From the NCBI GenBank assembly GCA_002428495.1, contig DIWR01000031.1, forward strand, positions 56,059-120,058: 64,000 nucleotides of DNA, in the 5' to 3' direction. Below the pieces are notes generated by a model. The model did no database searches and was not told the DNA's origin. It was given only the letters and a program-made list of their open reading frames with translations. Shown here piece after piece: positions 9,304 through 17,281 of the stretch. Origin of the DNA: Synergistaceae bacterium UBA6101. GTDB lineage: Bacteria; Synergistota; Synergistia; Synergistales; Synergistaceae. Every line of letters begins with the position of its first letter. The stretch's first letter is position 1. Both the position numbers and the translations under genes were made by a program.

Positions 9304-10315
9304 AGCTTTGATCTTTGGAGTTGCCGGACAGGATGGATCATACCTTGCGAAACTGCTCCTGGATAAAGGGTACAAAGTACTTGGTGTGGAAAAAGAATTT
9401 ATCGGGGACCTTTGGCGTTTCAGGAAAGTCGGAATAGACGGAGCCGAAGATTTTAGCCTCAAAGAATGTGACATTACTGACAAAAAGGCTTGTGATGAGC
9501 TGCTCGTCTCTTTTCAGCCTGACGAGATATACAATCTGGCTGCACAGAGCTCTGTGGCACTTTCCATCAAAGATCCGGCAGGTACGGTTGGATCAACGGC
9601 ATTTGGCGCGTTCAACCTGTTTGAATCTGTAAGGACTAACTGCCCGAAAGCCAGGCTTTTTCAGGCATCTTCCACAGACATGTTCGGTATGCATAATGGC
9701 GAAGACCTGAAAAACGAAGAGTCAAAATTCTTCCCGCTAAGCCCCTATGCTGTTTCAAAAGTCTTTGCGCACAATATGGCTGTATGTTACAGGGAGGTCT
9801 ACGAACTTCATTTTTCTTGCGGCATCCTCTGCAACCACGAGTCACCTCTCCGAGGAGAGGCTTTTGTAACAAAAAAAATCGCGATGGCTGCAGCCAGGAT
9901 ATCCAAAGGCAGTGACGTAGTTCTTGAGCTTGGCAACATGGATGCCTGCCGTGACTGGGGCTACGCTCCTGAATACGTCGAAGCGATGCACCTGATGCTC
10001 CAGCAGGACAAGGGAGACAATTTTGTCATTGGCACAGGACGGCTGGTCTCTGTCCGCGATTTTACCGCACTATGCTTCAAATCCCTGGGAATAGATATCA
10101 GATGGGAAGGATCCGGTCTGGATGAAAAAGGCTTCGATCCATCGACAGGCAGGCTGCTTGTAAGTGTAAACAGCGAGTTTTTCAGACCTGTAGACACTGC
10201 CCCGTATGCCGGAGATCCAGGCAAGGCGGAAAGGATCCTTGGATGGAGGGCAAGGACTGACCTTGAAGATCTTGCACGTCTAATGACCCTTGACGCGCTT
10301 AAGGAAGCGTCCTAA
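9296..10315 (+). CDS. Gmd paralogue with altered catalytic Glu; possible GDP-6-deoxy-4-keto-mannose reductase or variant dehydratase
   Basis: This 339-residue SDR protein is clearly related to the gmd product at 2004: it has GVAGQDG (8-14), the SPYAVSK Tyr151/Lys155 dyad and the Gmd-like NHESPLRGEAFVTKKI. The dehydratase residues Thr and Glu, found as ASTSEMF in the first copy, are replaced here by ASSTDMF (Ser126, Asp128). Loss of that Glu is typical of SDR reductases and epimerases, so an Rmd-like step giving GDP-D-rhamnose is attractive, but a working dehydratase is not excluded. The start at 9296 overlaps the transferase stop by eight bases. Its 3' end overlaps the convergent manA by four bases. 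Confidence 0.85.
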   Translation: MNKALIFGVAGQDGSYLAKLLLDKGYKVLGVEKEFIGDLWRFRKVGIDGAEDFSLKECDITDKKACDELLVSFQPDEIYNLAAQSSVALSIKDPAGTVGSTAFGAFNLFESVRTNCPKARLFQASSTDMFGMHNGEDLKNEESKFFPLSPYAVSKVFAHNMAVCYREVYELHFSCGILCNHESPLRGEAFVTKKIAMAAARISKGSDVVLELGNMDACRDWGYAPEYVEAMHLMLQQDKGDNFVIGTGRLVSVRDFTALCFKSLGIDIRWEGSGLDEKGFDPSTGRLLVSVNSEFFRPVDTAPYAGDPGKAERILGWRARTDLEDLARLMTLDALKEAS

Positions 10316-11280
10316 ACCTCGGTAAGTATATATTCAAGACTGCCAGTTATCGTGTATTGTCCGCAGCCTGCAGGAACAAGCAGGCTGTCGCCTTTTTTCA
10401 GGCTTATCTCCATATCATTCCATTCAAAGACCCCGTTGCTGTCGGTGCACAGAAGGTGATGAAAGCTATGTCGGTCTGCAAATGATTTTATCTCACCCTT
10501 CAGCCTTATGAGCTTTGATTTGAAATAAGGACATTTTGTCAAAAGAGTTTCTATATGTCCGTCCGACTCAATATTGTTCAGTTTGATCTTGGGCTGGGTC
10601 GTCTTTTCAAGCACAGTAACATTGAGCGCGTCTTCGATATGCAGAGGCCTGTGGTTGCCGTCCTTTCCCCTTCTTCCATAATCATATACGCGGTAAGTGA
10701 TATTGCTGTTCTGCTGGATCTCTGCCACCAGCATTCCCTTGCCTATTGCATGAAGGGTCCCGGCCTGGGTGAAAAAGACATCGCCTTTTTTTACTTTTAT
10801 CCTGTTTACTATTTCAAGAAGGGAACCGTTTTTTATGCTTGTTTCGAATTCTATTTTTGTAACAGTGTCTTTAAATCCATAAATGATTTCAGCATCCACT
10901 TCAGCATCCAATACATACCACATTTCGGATTTTCCGCATCCGCAGCCCGTCCTGGCAGCATAATCGTCATCAGGATGCACCTGTATTGACAGGCTCGCGT
11001 TCGCATCGATCAGCTTGACCATTACAGGCATTAAATTAATGTCCCCGACTTTTTCACCCACAATCGAGGGATGTTCTTCTATCATGTTTTGAAGTGTCCG
11101 GCCTGCGCACTCCCCGTTGATTACCCTGTTGGTTCCGTCTTTGTGGCATGCAAGCTCCCAGCTCTCTGCAAGCGGATAGAGGTCTGTCTCTTTTCCAAAA
11201 TCTTTTTTAAGGCGCTCTCCTCCCCAGATGTAATCCTTGTAGACAGGCTCCAGAAGCAATGGGTATAAAAATTTTTTCAT
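10312..11280 (-). CDS. manA: Mannose-6-phosphate isomerase, class I
   Basis: Interconverts fructose-6-phosphate and mannose-6-phosphate. The cupin zinc site is visible as QVHPDDDYA, with a nearby KSEMWYVL and a later GTLHAIG. At 322 residues it matches the short Firmicutes-type ManA. Its ATG overlaps the stop of the upstream phosphohexomutase gene (ATGA, four bases) and AGGGAT precedes it, so the two are translated together. It feeds the manC route on the opposite strand, with which it converges; the two stop codons overlap at 10312-10315 and no terminator is seen between them. Confidence 0.93.
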   Translation of the reverse strand: MKKFLYPLLLEPVYKDYIWGGERLKKDFGKETDLYPLAESWELACHKDGTNRVINGECAGRTLQNMIEEHPSIVGEKVGDINLMPVMVKLIDANASLSIQVHPDDDYAARTGCGCGKSEMWYVLDAEVDAEIIYGFKDTVTKIEFETSIKNGSLLEIVNRIKVKKGDVFFTQAGTLHAIGKGMLVAEIQQNSNITYRVYDYGRRGKDGNHRPLHIEDALNVTVLEKTTQPKIKLNNIESDGHIETLLTKCPYFKSKLIRLKGEIKSFADRHSFHHLLCTDSNGVFEWNDMEISLKKGDSLLVPAGCGQYTITGSLEYILTEV

Positions 11281-12992
11281 TTCAATATCCCTCTTGCCAA
11301 TTTTTCAAGCGAGTACAGCTTGCTTTCAGCCTCATGAGCATTTTCTCCCCTGGCTGAAATGTATATCTTTACCTTGGGTTCCGTTCCGGAAGGACGAAGC
11401 ACGAGCCAGCTTTCGTCATCAAAGATAAATTTAAGGACTTTTGATTTGGGAAGGCCTATTTTATCCTTTTTCCCTGTCCTTATGTCTGTCCGTTCGGACT
11501 TTTGGTAATCTTCCACAACAGCAATAGGAGCTCCATTAAGCATTTCCTTGTAGTTAGCCCTCATATCAGCAATTATTTCGGCACAGCGTTTTTGCCCTTC
11601 CTCACCTGGCATTTCAACTGAAATGAGCTTTTCTGCATAGTATCCGTATTCCGCATAAAGATTCTGCAAAGCCTGATAGAGGGTCTGCCCCTTATCTTTA
11701 TAATATAGGGCCATTTCCGCAATTTGAGCCGCCGCTATCACAGCATCCTTGTCACGCACAAAATCCCCGGCCAGGTAACCATAACTTTCTTCAAAGCCAA
11801 AAATAAAGCTGTGTCCTCCTGTATTCTGCCACTTCTCCGCCAGTTCTCCGATATATTTGAACCCTGTAAGGACATCAAATATCGGCACACCGAATTTATC
11901 GCATATATTTTTGGCAAGATCTGTCGTTACTATGGTTTTTATCACTGCGGGATCATTTGGCATTACGTCCATTTCTCCGCGGGAACTTATTATGTATTGA
12001 CAGAGCAGCGCGCCTGTCTGATTTCCAGTTAGGACTGAGTATTTGCCTTCATCGTCCTTTACAAGCACCCCAATTCTGTCACAGTCCGGATCAGTTGCAA
12101 AGATAAGGTCCGGGTGGGTCTTTACTGCCATTTTAATTGCAAGGTCAAAGACCGAAGGGTCTTCCGGATTTGGGTATGGTACAGTCGGAAAGTTCCCGTC
12201 ATGTTTTTCCTGTTCAGGTACTGCGAATACGTTTGAAAACCCCAGTTCGCTCAGTATCCTCCTTACAGGAACGTTTCCGCTGCCGTGAAGAGGGGAATAT
12301 ATGATCTTAAGACTGTGAGCCTTTTCTGCTATCAGTTCTTTTCGAATTGAGAGTGATCTGATCTTTGCAAAGTAATGGGAATCCACATCTTCTCCTATGT
12401 ATTTGAGAAGACCCTTTTCAAGTGCTTCCTTTAAGGGTAACGTTTTCGCACTGCTGAAGCAGTCAGATCTCTCTATGCAGGCCAGGATCTCTTTTGCGGC
12501 ACGGTCTGTGATCTGCCCGCCGTCCGGACCGTAGACCTTGTAGCCGTTGTATTCCTTTGGGTTATGCGATGCCGTAATTACGATACCGGCGTGAGTCTTC
12601 ATATGCCGAACCGCGTAGGAGAGCATCGGTGTCGGGTGTACTGAGTCAAAAAGATATGTTTTTATGCCGTTGCCGCAGAGCACTTCTGCTGCAGTTTCCG
12701 CGAATTCCAACGACTTGTTTCTTGTGTCATAGGCAATGCATACGGAAGGAGCCTCACCTTTTTCCAACAGATGATCAGCCAGCCCCTGCGTCGCCCGGCG
12801 CACTGTGTATATGTTCATACGGTTTGTACCGGCTTCGATAATACCCCGAAGACCTCCCGTGCCAAATTCAAGGTCGCGATAAAAACGGTCCTTGATCCCG
12901 GCTGTGTCGTTTGATATAGCCAAGAGTTCCTTTTTTAATTCTTCGTCATCCATTTTATCGAGCCATGTTCTGTACAAGTAGTGTGGATCCAT
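11277..12992 (-). CDS. Phosphomannomutase/phosphoglucomutase (alpha-D-phosphohexomutase family)
   Basis: This 571-residue enzyme of the large PgcA-like branch moves phosphate between C6 and C1 of a hexose. The catalytic serine loop TASHNPKEYNGYKVY, the metal loop DPDCDR and the phosphate loop RPSGTEPKVK are all present. Its position between manA and glycosyltransferases suggests phosphomannomutase activity, the step between ManA and ManC, but the family also acts on glucose phosphates. I chose the ATG at 12992 because AGGGTGAG lies five to six bases upstream; a GTG three codons earlier overlaps that site. The glycosyltransferase stop lies just upstream (TGA at 12998-13000). Confidence 0.9.
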   Translation of the reverse strand: MDPHYLYRTWLDKMDDEELKKELLAISNDTAGIKDRFYRDLEFGTGGLRGIIEAGTNRMNIYTVRRATQGLADHLLEKGEAPSVCIAYDTRNKSLEFAETAAEVLCGNGIKTYLFDSVHPTPMLSYAVRHMKTHAGIVITASHNPKEYNGYKVYGPDGGQITDRAAKEILACIERSDCFSSAKTLPLKEALEKGLLKYIGEDVDSHYFAKIRSLSIRKELIAEKAHSLKIIYSPLHGSGNVPVRRILSELGFSNVFAVPEQEKHDGNFPTVPYPNPEDPSVFDLAIKMAVKTHPDLIFATDPDCDRIGVLVKDDEGKYSVLTGNQTGALLCQYIISSRGEMDVMPNDPAVIKTIVTTDLAKNICDKFGVPIFDVLTGFKYIGELAEKWQNTGGHSFIFGFEESYGYLAGDFVRDKDAVIAAAQIAEMALYYKDKGQTLYQALQNLYAEYGYYAEKLISVEMPGEEGQKRCAEIIADMRANYKEMLNGAPIAVVEDYQKSERTDIRTGKKDKIGLPKSKVLKFIFDDESWLVLRPSGTEPKVKIYISARGENAHEAESKLYSLEKLARGILK

Positions 12993-12997
12993 AGAAC

Positions 12998-14125
12998 TCA
13001 CCCTGCGTTCATAAGTTTTTTATACTCTGTGAGTAGTGACGACAACATCTTGTCCATTGAGAATTCTTCCCTTGCCCTTTTATATGCAGCCTTCCCGAAT
13101 CTCTCTCTGAGTTCAGGCTCGTCGATGATTTGCCGGATCGCTTTTGCAAGAGCTTCAGGGTCATTTGGTGGCACGGTAAGCCCCGTAATGCTGTCCAGAC
13201 TTACCATTGGTGCTCCGCTGGGCAGATCTGTGTTTATAACGGGCTTGCCAAATGCCATTGCCTCGATCTGAACAAGTCCGAAGGCCTCGCTCCTCTCAAC
13301 TGACGGGAGAACGAGAAAATCACATTCAGCCAGTTTTTCAGCTAGATCGCGGTCGTCAAGAAAATTAATAAAATCTACTTTTTCCGATACTCCCAGTTCC
13401 TCGGCCTGTTTTTTCAGGGAAGACCTTAATGGGCCCTCCCCCACAATGGTCAGCCTCGCATTCATTACTTTAGAAAATGCTTCCAGCAGTACGTCGCATC
13501 CCTTGTAATATACGAGCCGTCCAATATAAAGTACAGAACATAGACCCAAATTATCCTTCGGCCCCGCCGGTCTGCTTTGGTCACTAAGTTCCATTATATA
13601 TTTATCTACCCCATAAGGTATTACCACGCACTTATCTTTCCAACGACTGATAAATCCTGAATTATCTATGTGCCCCTGTGTCGCGGCAACTATAAGATCC
13701 GCCCTCTTTAGCAGCCATTCCAGGAAAGGCCGGTAGAGCAACAGAAGTTTTTTTTGTTTTACAATATCACTGTGCCACCATAAGACTACTTTGCCCTTAT
13801 AGCCTGAGAGGAACATAGCAACATCGGCTAGCGGAAAGGGCATGTGTATGTGGACAATATCCGCGTTCCTTGAGAGTCTGGAAAAATCCCGCATGAAAGA
13901 AAAGGATACCGGCATGGAGAAATATGTCCCAAGGCTTCCGGACTTGATGACCCTGACACCATTTATCTTATCATTTATCCCCGATCCTTTTTTTTGACAG
14001 GCCAGGACAGTCATATCCACATTGCCGTTCAGTCCTTCGGCTATCTGTTGAACCACACGCTCAACTCCGCCGGTAACGGGATGATAGAACTTATTGACCT
14101 GCAGGACCCTGATCTTATCAATCAT
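12998..14125 (-). CDS. GT4 family glycosyltransferase
   Basis: A 375-residue GT-B fold transferase. It begins IRVLQVNKFYHPVTGGVERVV (first 20 residues are the N-terminal donor/acceptor core with the GGVE loop), has the nucleotide-sugar core VLYIGRLVYYKGCD near the middle, and the E-x7-E region ERSEAFGLVQIEAMAFGKP. It resembles WbdB/WbpY-type mannosyl- or rhamnosyltransferases, but the donor cannot be read from sequence. The ATG at 14125 is two bases after the stop of the next transferase; a longer form from 14179 would overlap that gene and has no family support. It is probably one of the adaptor transferases that lay down the first residues on the lipid acceptor. Confidence 0.88.
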   Translation of the reverse strand: MIDKIRVLQVNKFYHPVTGGVERVVQQIAEGLNGNVDMTVLACQKKGSGINDKINGVRVIKSGSLGTYFSMPVSFSFMRDFSRLSRNADIVHIHMPFPLADVAMFLSGYKGKVVLWWHSDIVKQKKLLLLYRPFLEWLLKRADLIVAATQGHIDNSGFISRWKDKCVVIPYGVDKYIMELSDQSRPAGPKDNLGLCSVLYIGRLVYYKGCDVLLEAFSKVMNARLTIVGEGPLRSSLKKQAEELGVSEKVDFINFLDDRDLAEKLAECDFLVLPSVERSEAFGLVQIEAMAFGKPVINTDLPSGAPMVSLDSITGLTVPPNDPEALAKAIRQIIDEPELRERFGKAAYKRAREEFSMDKMLSSLLTEYKKLMNAG

Positions 14126-14127
14126 TG

Positions 14128-15273
14128 TTAATGCAGCTGCCTGAATATGTTCATAAAGGTTTCTGCCGTAGCATTCCACGAAAAAACATCAGCCCTAGCC
14201 AGTCCCTTTTGTGAAAGTTCATTACGCAGGGTTTCATCTCGGGTAAGGCTGTTCATTGCTTCAGCAATGTCGTTTACAGAATAAGGATCGACAAGGAGGG
14301 CTGAATCAGCTGCGACCTCAGGCAAAGAAGATGCTGTAGAGGTAAGGACAGGCGTACCACAGGCCATTGCCTCGATCACAGGAAGACCAAATCCTTCATA
14401 CAATGACGGAAAGAGGAAGACCAAAGCTCCTCTCATCAGCACAGGGACATCGTTATCCTCAATATATCCTGTGAAGATTATGCTATCGCGAAGACCTAAT
14501 TTACGGACCTTTTCAAAAATAGCATCGTACATCCACCCTTTGCGTCCTGCTATAACAAGTATAGGAGTTTCTTCAGGTTTTTCACGCTTAATTATTGAAT
14601 AAGCTTCTATTAGCCTTTCAATGTTTTTGCGTGGTTCCAATGTTCCCAGGTAAAGCAGATATTTTCTTGGGAGGTCAAATTTATCAAGTACTTTACATAT
14701 TGTTTCTTCAGGTATATTTTCATTAAAAATCGATCTATCAACACCGCAATATGCAACCGTGATCTTGTTTGAAGAAACTTTAAAATATTTCATTATCTCT
14801 CTTTTGCTGAATTCGGAAATCGTTATTATCATGTCAGCCCTTCGGCATGATGCTTTGAGGTTCATGTCGAGCATAGTTTTTGTTTTCCAACAAACTGTTT
14901 CAGGAAATGATTTGTAGACCATATCGCATACAACAACAACACTCTTGCCCGGAACAAATGGCGGCACGTGATAATTAAAAAATTGTGTTACTTCTGCCCT
15001 CTTATGAAAGAAAATTCCATAAGGCACCGGCAGAAAAGTCCACAAAACTTTATACATCCAGGCCCTGAACCAACTGCATTTGTCGAGGATACAACCTTGG
15101 TCACAGAATACCTTAATATCATCGAGACAGCCGTTGCTGCTTGTGAAATATCTAAGTATGTATGTGTTAGAGGGAAACTTTTCGAGCATAGACTTAATAA
15201 CAAAATGGGTGTACATTCCCACTCCGGTTTTTTGTGAATCAATAAGCGGCTGTATATCAAAAGCTATTTTCAT
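14128..15273 (-). CDS. GT4 family glycosyltransferase (WbaZ/WbpZ-like)
   Basis: A 381-residue GT-B transferase beginning MKIAFDIQPLIDSQKTGVG, an N-terminus common among mannosyl- and rhamnosyltransferases of O-antigen clusters. The donor-binding half has YLLYLGTLEPRKNIERLIEA, GRKGWMYD and the E-x7-E stretch YEGFGLPVIEAMACGTPV. It stops two bases before the next transferase starts and begins two bases after the phosphotransferase stop, so the three are one translational unit. Probably adds an early sugar after the lipid-linked primer; acceptor and donor are inferred only from context. Confidence 0.9.
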   Translation of the reverse strand: MKIAFDIQPLIDSQKTGVGMYTHFVIKSMLEKFPSNTYILRYFTSSNGCLDDIKVFCDQGCILDKCSWFRAWMYKVLWTFLPVPYGIFFHKRAEVTQFFNYHVPPFVPGKSVVVVCDMVYKSFPETVCWKTKTMLDMNLKASCRRADMIITISEFSKREIMKYFKVSSNKITVAYCGVDRSIFNENIPEETICKVLDKFDLPRKYLLYLGTLEPRKNIERLIEAYSIIKREKPEETPILVIAGRKGWMYDAIFEKVRKLGLRDSIIFTGYIEDNDVPVLMRGALVFLFPSLYEGFGLPVIEAMACGTPVLTSTASSLPEVAADSALLVDPYSVNDIAEAMNSLTRDETLRNELSQKGLARADVFSWNATAETFMNIFRQLH

Positions 15274-15275
15274 AG

Positions 15276-16616
15276 TTAAACAATGCCTTCTGTGCTTTTC
15301 TTTGAAAAAACCGCTTTTATTGTCATTAATAGGATCTTTATGTCAAGCAGGAACGAATAAGTCTGGATGTAGATGAGATCCAGCTTTAGCTTTTCTTCCG
15401 GTGTTGTGTTGTATTTGCCGAGGACCTGGGCAAAACCTGTAAGGCCGCTTTTTACGCTCAGCCGGAAGTCGAATTCCGGGAGCTTCTTCTTGTAAAGTTC
15501 AATAAACTCCGGGCGCTCCGGCCTGGGACCTACAAAAGACATTTCTCCTTTTAGTATGTTGATGAGCTGAGGAAGCTCATCTATTCTGAATTGTCTGAGA
15601 TATTTTCCGACAGGAGTGACCCTCGGATCGTCTTCCTGAGCCAGCCTGGCTACTCCGTCTTCTTCTGCCTCTGCTATCATAGTCCTGAATTTTAATATGT
15701 TGAATTTTTTCGCTCTCTCAGTGCATCTTTCCTGAGTATAAAAAATCGGTCCTCCGTCGCATAATTTGATCGCCATGGCCGCCAACAGCATCAAAGGGGA
15801 GCAAACAACAAGGAGTGCGACCGAAAAGAATATATCAAAAGTCCTTTTCCATATCCTCTGTCCGAGGTAAAGTCCCTCGTTTTTCGACATGAGGAGGGGG
15901 ATGTCTTCAAGATAGATGATGTCTGATGTTCTGAGTATTATGTCTCCTAAGGAGGGTACAAGGTAGTAGCGTATTCCTTTTTCTACACAATGCTTGAGTA
16001 TCTCTGCTGATTTTTCATCAGGTATGTTGTATATAAGAACTCCGTCTGCGTCAGACAATTCTGCGTAAAAGCCACTGTCATCCGGATGCACTTTGATGTT
16101 CTTGGTGATGTTGAATTTATCGGGCCTGGAAATAAAACGGCCAATTATCCGGGTCGGGTCGTCTCCGTTGTAAAGGCAGATCAATTGTTTCGGCTTGAAC
16201 ATCCTGAAATATATGCGGTTTACGGACAGAGCCCATATTGGAACTATCAGAATCTGAACACATAACAGGGACAGGATGGGAAAGGGATCCTGGAACCACC
16301 TTCCGATAAGGCTTATCTGGAGGTATGTAAATGAGTTAACGATAACTATCGTCAGCCAGTTGGAATAGACAATGTCTGTTATTCTCTCTGTGCCTATCCT
16401 GTAGCCCCCGTAAAGGTTCGTAAAAAGGTGGTAAAGGACCATATAGAGGAAGACCAGGGCCCAGTTCCCCTTCCTGAAAAAGGGGTTGGTTATAACGGAG
16501 GAATAGTATTCTGCCCACACAAATGCAAAACAGCAGCTCACGATCAACGTGATGCTGCGTCTTATAAAAAACATTATGGACTTCTTGAACTCATCCGATC
16601 TGTAAAAGTTATTCAT
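15276..16616 (-). CDS. Undecaprenyl-phosphate sugar-1-phosphate transferase (WbaP/WcaJ family)
   Basis: A 446-residue polyprenyl-phosphate hexose-1-phosphate transferase that would prime the glycan by loading the first sugar phosphate onto undecaprenyl phosphate. Four or five N-terminal membrane spans (about residues 15-140) and a CoA-binding-like cytoplasmic region precede the catalytic half. That half starts at KRTFDIFFSVALLVVC and has the family motifs KFRTM, DELPQLINILKGEMSFVGPRP and VKSGLTGFAQV. The ATG at 16616 has GGAG six bases upstream. It appears to be the first gene of the minus-strand unit that ends at manA. Confidence 0.94.
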   Translation of the reverse strand: MNNFYRSDEFKKSIMFFIRRSITLIVSCCFAFVWAEYYSSVITNPFFRKGNWALVFLYMVLYHLFTNLYGGYRIGTERITDIVYSNWLTIVIVNSFTYLQISLIGRWFQDPFPILSLLCVQILIVPIWALSVNRIYFRMFKPKQLICLYNGDDPTRIIGRFISRPDKFNITKNIKVHPDDSGFYAELSDADGVLIYNIPDEKSAEILKHCVEKGIRYYLVPSLGDIILRTSDIIYLEDIPLLMSKNEGLYLGQRIWKRTFDIFFSVALLVVCSPLMLLAAMAIKLCDGGPIFYTQERCTERAKKFNILKFRTMIAEAEEDGVARLAQEDDPRVTPVGKYLRQFRIDELPQLINILKGEMSFVGPRPERPEFIELYKKKLPEFDFRLSVKSGLTGFAQVLGKYNTTPEEKLKLDLIYIQTYSFLLDIKILLMTIKAVFSKKSTEGIV

Positions 16617-16739
16617 GGTTTCTCCATTTCGAAGAGTCATTCTGTAAGTGTTTTGCGTTTATTATATTGCAATTCCAAGTGCATTAAGTTTCAAACAAAA
16701 ATAATAAAACATCCAAATTCATATATATTCGATATTGAT

Positions 16740-16748
16740 ATTATAGCA
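16740..16748 (-). promoter_or_regulatory. Possible extended -10 promoter for the minus-strand glycan unit
   Basis: On the minus strand TGC is followed directly by TATAAT, an extended -10, about 125 bases before the phosphotransferase ATG. No good -35 is visible. A second plain TATAAT lies at 16661-16666. The stretch is strongly AT-rich and also holds a perfect 20-bp palindrome at 16748-16767. Confidence 0.35.
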
Positions 16749-16873
16749 AAAAAATGTACATTTTTTTGATCTGTTTTTAGATAGCTGTAGCGATATCGAA
16801 AATCTGTAATTTTTGGTAAGCTCATAACAGATGGACAAGCAGATCATCAAGGAAAAATAAAGAAAAATTACAT

Positions 16874-16909
16874 AAAAAACCCTTCCACGTTGTTTGATTT
16901 CAGGAAGGG
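16874..16909 (-). terminator. Rho-independent terminator after tRNA-Ala
   Basis: Read on the minus strand, CCCTTCC and GGAAGGG form a stem around a 16-base loop, followed by six T. It lies about 65 bases beyond the 3' end of the tRNA. Confidence 0.75.
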
Positions 16910-16975
16910 GCAATTTTACTGCAGTATTCAATTGTCAGTTATAACAAGTCATTAATTAACCGTTAATTAAAAGAA

Positions 16976-17050
16976 TGGTGGAGCTGAGGCGATTTGAACG
17001 CCCGACCCCTTCCGTGCGAGGGAAGTGCTCTCCCGCTGAGCTACAGCCCC
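16976..17050 (-). tRNA. tRNA-Ala (CGC)
   Basis: A complete 75-base cloverleaf on the minus strand: acceptor GGGGCTG pairs with CAGCTCC, D arm GCTC/GAGC, anticodon loop CTCGCAC (anticodon CGC, reading GCG), T arm GGGCG-TTCAAAT-CGCCT, and an encoded CCA end. Confidence 0.97.
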
Positions 17051-17090
17051 ACTCCAGGTACTGCGGCGTGTTGCTTGCCGCGTAAAGGCA

Positions 17091-17134
17091 GCTGAGCAGT
17101 GGCTGAGCAATTGCTGAGCGGTCGCTGAGCTGTT
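17091..17134. repeat. 11-bp phased array of GCTGAGC, four cores
   Basis: GCTGAGC occurs at 17091, 17102, 17113 and 17124, exactly 11 bp apart, with differing 4-bp joins. It lies between the tRNA-Ala and its likely promoter, so it would be in the tRNA leader. The same kind of array recurs in the repeat islands. Confidence 0.9.
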
Positions 17135-17193
17135 GTTTTCAAACCGGGTAGATCAAAACCAGATGCATGGTGCAAAAATAAGGCACGGAAGTA

Positions 17194-17221
17194 ATTTTAG
17201 CATGTTTATTCCCCCTGTCAA
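17194..17221 (-). promoter_or_regulatory. Candidate sigma-70 promoter for tRNA-Ala
   Basis: On the minus strand TTGACA (17216-17221) and TAAAAT (17194-17199) are separated by 16 bp. Transcription would start about 135 bases before the tRNA. Confidence 0.55.
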
Positions 17222-17230
17222 CTTGCATGG

Positions 17231-17273
17231 CAATTGGGAGATATAACAGCGCCAACTTGGTTTGCAGTGTTGT
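17231..17273 (+). repeat. Diverged copy of a dispersed AATTGGGA element
   Basis: AATTGGGAGATATAACAGCG followed by a CAACTTGG stretch resembles the elements at 24291-24420 and 36843-36915 over about 40 bp. It ends just before the 3' end of the TagF-like gene. Confidence 0.45.
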
Positions 17274-17281
17274 CTTTTCCC

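Noticed and set aside
16748..16767. AAAAAAATGTACATTTTTTT palindrome as an operator
   Set aside because: It is low-complexity A/T runs around a short centre and has no second copy in the window.
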